Shown one piece after another: positions 4,291-6,175 of a stretch of 6,175 nucleotides of DNA (positions within the stretch are counted from its first letter, which is position 1; every line of letters starts with the position of its first letter). The DNA comes from Chromobacteriaceae bacterium. Its GTDB lineage: Bacteria > Pseudomonadota > Gammaproteobacteria > Burkholderiales > Aquaspirillaceae. The position numbers were made by a program, and so were the translations under genes. The stretch spans positions 1-6,175 of the forward strand of contig JASLDQ010000083.1 of assembly GCA_030151505.1 (NCBI GenBank), written 5' to 3'. Below the pieces are notes generated by a model that was not told where the DNA came from, made no database searches, and was given only the letters and a program-made list of their open reading frames with translations.

Positions 4291-4941
4291 ATGACTGCAG
4301 CACTGCCGCAAACCGCCGTCGCCTCCGCGCCGGCGCAGACTGAAATCAAGCTGGTGATGACCGATCCGACCGCGCTGGGCGTGTTCGGCCTCGCCATGGT
4401 GACCTTCGTCGCCGCTTCGCAAAAACTGGGCTGGACCTCGGGCAGCGCCTTCCTGGTGCCCTGGGCCATCTTCTTGGGCTCGGTCGCGCAACTGTGGGCC
4501 GCCGCGGTGGACTTCAAGAAGAACAACTACTTCGGGTCCATCGTGCTGGGGGCCTACGGCCTGTTCTGGGTCGCGGTCGCCATGCACTGGGCCGTCTCGC
4601 TCGGCTGGTTCGGCAGCGTGGGCGACAAGGCCGATCCGCGCCAGCTGGCCTACGCCTGCCTGGGCTACTTCGCCTTCTCGCTGTTCATCATGGTGGCGGC
4701 ATTCGAAGTCAACAAAGCCTTCGCCGCCATGCTGGTGCTGATCAACATCCTGCTGCCCTCGCTGGCGCTGTCGATCCTGGGCGTCAACCCGCCGCTGTTC
4801 TCGGTGCTGGCTGCCTACAGCGAGCTGCTGATCGCCCTGATCGGCTTCTACACCACCGGCGCGCTGTTCCTCAACGGCTTCTTCGGCCGCGTGGTGCTGC
4901 CGCTGGGCAAGCCGATGGGCTGGATCCGCAAGGGCGCCTGA
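4291..4941 (+). CDS. Acetate/succinate transporter, GPR1/FUN34/YaaH (SatP-like) family
   Basis: This 216-residue inner-membrane protein shows six hydrophobic segments (about residues 27-43, 53-73, 82-106, 118-139, 143-164 and 169-195). The N-terminal TDPTALGVFGLAMVTF corresponds to the NPAPLGL-type signature of the AceTr family, whose members take up acetate or succinate with protons or form acetate channels. Two charged/polar stretches (DFKKNNYFG and DKADPRQLAY) lie between helices at usual places. The first 25 residues are a polar, alanine-rich extension and no cleaved signal is seen. The ATG at 4291 has GAGGAA (4278-4283) seven bases upstream. The gene has its own promoter and probably stands alone, with a big hairpin after it. 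The signature lacks the usual proline and asparagine (DPTALG), so substrate preference is open. Confidence 0.9.
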   Translation: MTAALPQTAVASAPAQTEIKLVMTDPTALGVFGLAMVTFVAASQKLGWTSGSAFLVPWAIFLGSVAQLWAAAVDFKKNNYFGSIVLGAYGLFWVAVAMHWAVSLGWFGSVGDKADPRQLAYACLGYFAFSLFIMVAAFEVNKAFAAMLVLINILLPSLALSILGVNPPLFSVLAAYSELLIALIGFYTTGALFLNGFFGRVVLPLGKPMGWIRKGA

Positions 4942-4948
4942 CGGGTTA

Positions 4949-5001
4949 GCCGCCGCAGGCGGCGACCCTGTGCTGATCCATGGTCACACAGGGCCGCCGC
5001 C
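4949..5001 (+). terminator. Large inverted repeat after the transporter gene, possible terminator
   Basis: A 15-base arm (4958-4972, GGCGGCGACCCTGTG) pairs with 4987-5001 (CACAGGGCCGCCGCC) with a single mismatch and a 14-base loop containing CCATGG. Its first bases also belong to a smaller hairpin, GCCGCC (4949-4954) with GGCGGC (4958-4963), so the two compete. No T-run follows. It starts seven bases after the stop codon and probably ends or stabilises the transporter mRNA. Confidence 0.5.
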
Positions 5002-5076
5002 GGCCGACACCCGAATCCAGACGGCACGGCAAAAACCGGTGCATCATCCGCCGGGTGTCCACCCTTCCCTGACAGC

Positions 5077-5823
5077 ATGAATGCCCTCCTTCCGGCCGCC
5101 GACACCCTCGTCGCCGCCTACCGCCAGCACCGCCCCCAACCCGTTTCCGCCGCCGCCGCGCCTGACGACCGCCGGACGGCCTATCTCGTCCAGCAGCAGG
5201 TCTGGCGCGCCCTGGCCGGCAGCGACAGGCCGACTGCGTGGAAAGTCGGCGCGCCCGACCGCGAGGCCGAACCGACCGCCGCCCCCGTCTTCCCCCACCT
5301 CATCGCCACCACGCCGGCCACGCTGCCGGCCGGGTCCTTCATCGGCTTCGGCATTGAGGCCGAAATCGCCGTCCGCTTCGGTCGCGCCCTCCCCGCACGG
5401 GCCGCGCCTTATGCCCGCGCGGACATCCTCGACGCCATCGCCGCCGTGCATGTCGCCATCGAACTGGTCGACTCGCGTCTGGCCGACCCGGCCGCCGCCG
5501 GCCCCCTGTGGAGCCTGGCCGACAATCTGAGCAACAACGGGCTGGTGCTCGGCGACGCGATTGCGCATTGGCGGGAGGCGGATTTTGCCGAACCGGTCGT
5601 GCGCATCCGCGCCAACGGAACAATGCTGCTTGAACAGCCGGGCCGCCAGCCGCTCGACGACCTGTTCTACTGCCTGCCGTGGTGGATAAACCATGTTGGC
5701 GGAGCCCGGGCGGGCGACATCGTGACCACGGGCGCGTGGACCGGCATGCATCCGGTCGGACTGCCGGCGGCGGTCGAGGTCGAGTTCGCAGGACTGGGCC
5801 GCGCTCAGGTTCGCGTCGACTGA
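5077..5823 (+). CDS. 2-keto-4-pentenoate hydratase / fumarylacetoacetate hydrolase-fold enzyme
   Basis: This 248-residue soluble protein resembles MhpD-type hydratases, which add water to 2-hydroxypenta-2,4-dienoate in meta-cleavage pathways for aromatic compounds. Matching elements are AWKVGAP (54-60, lysine K56 at the place of the catalytic lysine), GIEAEIAVRFGR (92-103) with E94 and E96, and AIELVDSRL (127-135) with E129; these three glutamates should hold the divalent metal. ADNLSNNGLVLG (148-159) and GDIVTTGAWTGMHPVG (213-228) complete the FAH fold. Related 4-oxalocrotonate decarboxylases share the fold, so the exact reaction is uncertain. Length is slightly below the family's usual 260. 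The ATG at 5077 is the first start in frame; no Shine-Dalgarno site is visible. No dioxygenase, aldolase or dehydrogenase lies nearby within the window, so its pathway cannot be read from context. Confidence 0.88.
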   Translation: MNALLPAADTLVAAYRQHRPQPVSAAAAPDDRRTAYLVQQQVWRALAGSDRPTAWKVGAPDREAEPTAAPVFPHLIATTPATLPAGSFIGFGIEAEIAVRFGRALPARAAPYARADILDAIAAVHVAIELVDSRLADPAAAGPLWSLADNLSNNGLVLGDAIAHWREADFAEPVVRIRANGTMLLEQPGRQPLDDLFYCLPWWINHVGGARAGDIVTTGAWTGMHPVGLPAAVEVEFAGLGRAQVRVD

Positions 5824-6175
5824 CGCCCCACGGCGGCGCTCTGCCGATCATCCCCCCGACAGAAAAACGGGCGTGGATGGAAACGAAGCCGCCACGCGGC
5901 CTTCATGCACGTTCAGCCGTCCTCCCGCATGCGGCGGGTGGTCCGCAAGGCACGAAGAACCAGCGCAGCCCTGACCGGGGCGCATGCGCGGCTCGAAATC
6001 CTCATGGATGCCATGTCCACTCCGGTTTCTGTGCCACTCTTCACTCCTCTGAGGGCCGCTCGCGACAGATTCGGCACAGGCTCTGACAACGGATAGGCTT
6101 CCCCGCCGCCCCCCACCCGATGCCAAGCCGCACGCGCGCGCTCCCAATGCCGCCAGCGGACAGACTGCAGCAAAC
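5824..6175. other. No supported gene in the last 352 bases
   Basis: Open frames of up to about 135 codons exist on both strands, but none has a recognisable protein or a convincing start, and their composition looks like random GC-rich translation. A small hairpin, GAAGCCGC and GCGGCCTTC around CAC (5885-5904), may mark the end of the hydratase transcript. Two ten-base palindromes, CCGCATGCGG (5925-5934) and GCGCATGCGC (5980-5989), share the core CGCATGCG. A good AGGAG (6048-6044, minus strand) precedes only an 11-codon frame. A gene beginning beyond 6175 could use this space for control. Confidence 0.55.

Noticed and set aside
5016..5026. CAGACGGC (here and at 3802-3809), the core of the Neisseria DNA uptake sequence
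   Set aside because: Only two partial copies occur, close to what is expected by chance at this GC content, and neither has the full 10-12 base sequence.
4052..5051. The 12-base string TGCATCATCCGC occurring at 4052-4063 and 5040-5051
   Set aside because: About one such repeat is expected by chance in a window this size, and the flanks differ.
6002..6037. Minus-strand 11-codon frame (VAQKPEWTWHP) with AGGAG six bases upstream
   Set aside because: The Shine-Dalgarno site is good, but the peptide is tiny, matches nothing known, and no gene it could lead into follows on that strand within about 150 bases.
5848..6173. Two overlapping minus-strand frames of 86 and 99 codons at the right edge
   Set aside because: No recognisable family, weak starts, and composition typical of chance frames in GC-rich DNA.

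Overview
The window looks like chromosomal DNA of a GC-rich (about two-thirds G+C by eye) betaproteobacterium, probably of the order Neisseriales. This is inferred from gene families and gene order (rnk, scpB-rluB, a DUF2322-type protein, an ArsR/ArsC/Acr3 arsenic cluster) and not from any marker gene. No phage, insertion sequence, CRISPR array, tRNA or rRNA is visible.

Left part, minus strand (1-2150). Reading leftward, a stand-alone RluA-type pseudouridine synthase (2150-1452) is followed by a 200-base gap holding a promoter candidate and a very clear intrinsic terminator. Then comes a compact cluster rnk (1244-831), scpB (802-176) and the 5' end of rluB (198 to the window edge). scpB and rluB overlap by 23 bases. 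The cluster joins nucleotide-metabolism or transcription regulation (Rnk), chromosome condensation (ScpB) and 23S rRNA modification (RluB). scpA, the usual partner in front of scpB, is absent here. The terminator lies between the promoter candidate and rnk, and its 5' arm can pair with an upstream segment, so the rnk leader may work as an attenuator.

Centre, plus strand (2271-4097). A DUF2322-like protein of unknown function is divergent from the pseudouridine synthase, with two tandem perfect hairpins in the divergent gap. A 313-base gene-free stretch follows. Then an arsenic resistance operon: arsR, whose -10 candidate sits inside a perfect dyad that abuts the start codon; arsC of the low-molecular-weight phosphatase type; and the remains of acr3. 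The acr3 remnant keeps about the first 60 codons of the arsenite pump joined in frame to what looks like its last codons, so the membrane body is gone. An 11-C tract and an in-frame stop at its 5' end also break the start. A strong hairpin terminator closes the operon. The cell could still reduce arsenate here but not export the arsenite from this locus.

Right part, plus strand (4098-6175). A good sigma-70-like promoter with a leader of about 140 bases precedes a six-helix acetate/succinate transporter of the GPR1/FUN34/YaaH family. After a large imperfect hairpin comes a 2-keto-4-pentenoate hydratase/FAH-fold enzyme without pathway neighbours. The last 352 bases hold no gene I can support.

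I see no convincing new multi-gene system. The most noteworthy items are the collapsed acr3 gene, the attenuator-like rnk leader, the four-arm hairpin leader of the DUF2322 gene, and the operator/promoter overlap at arsR.
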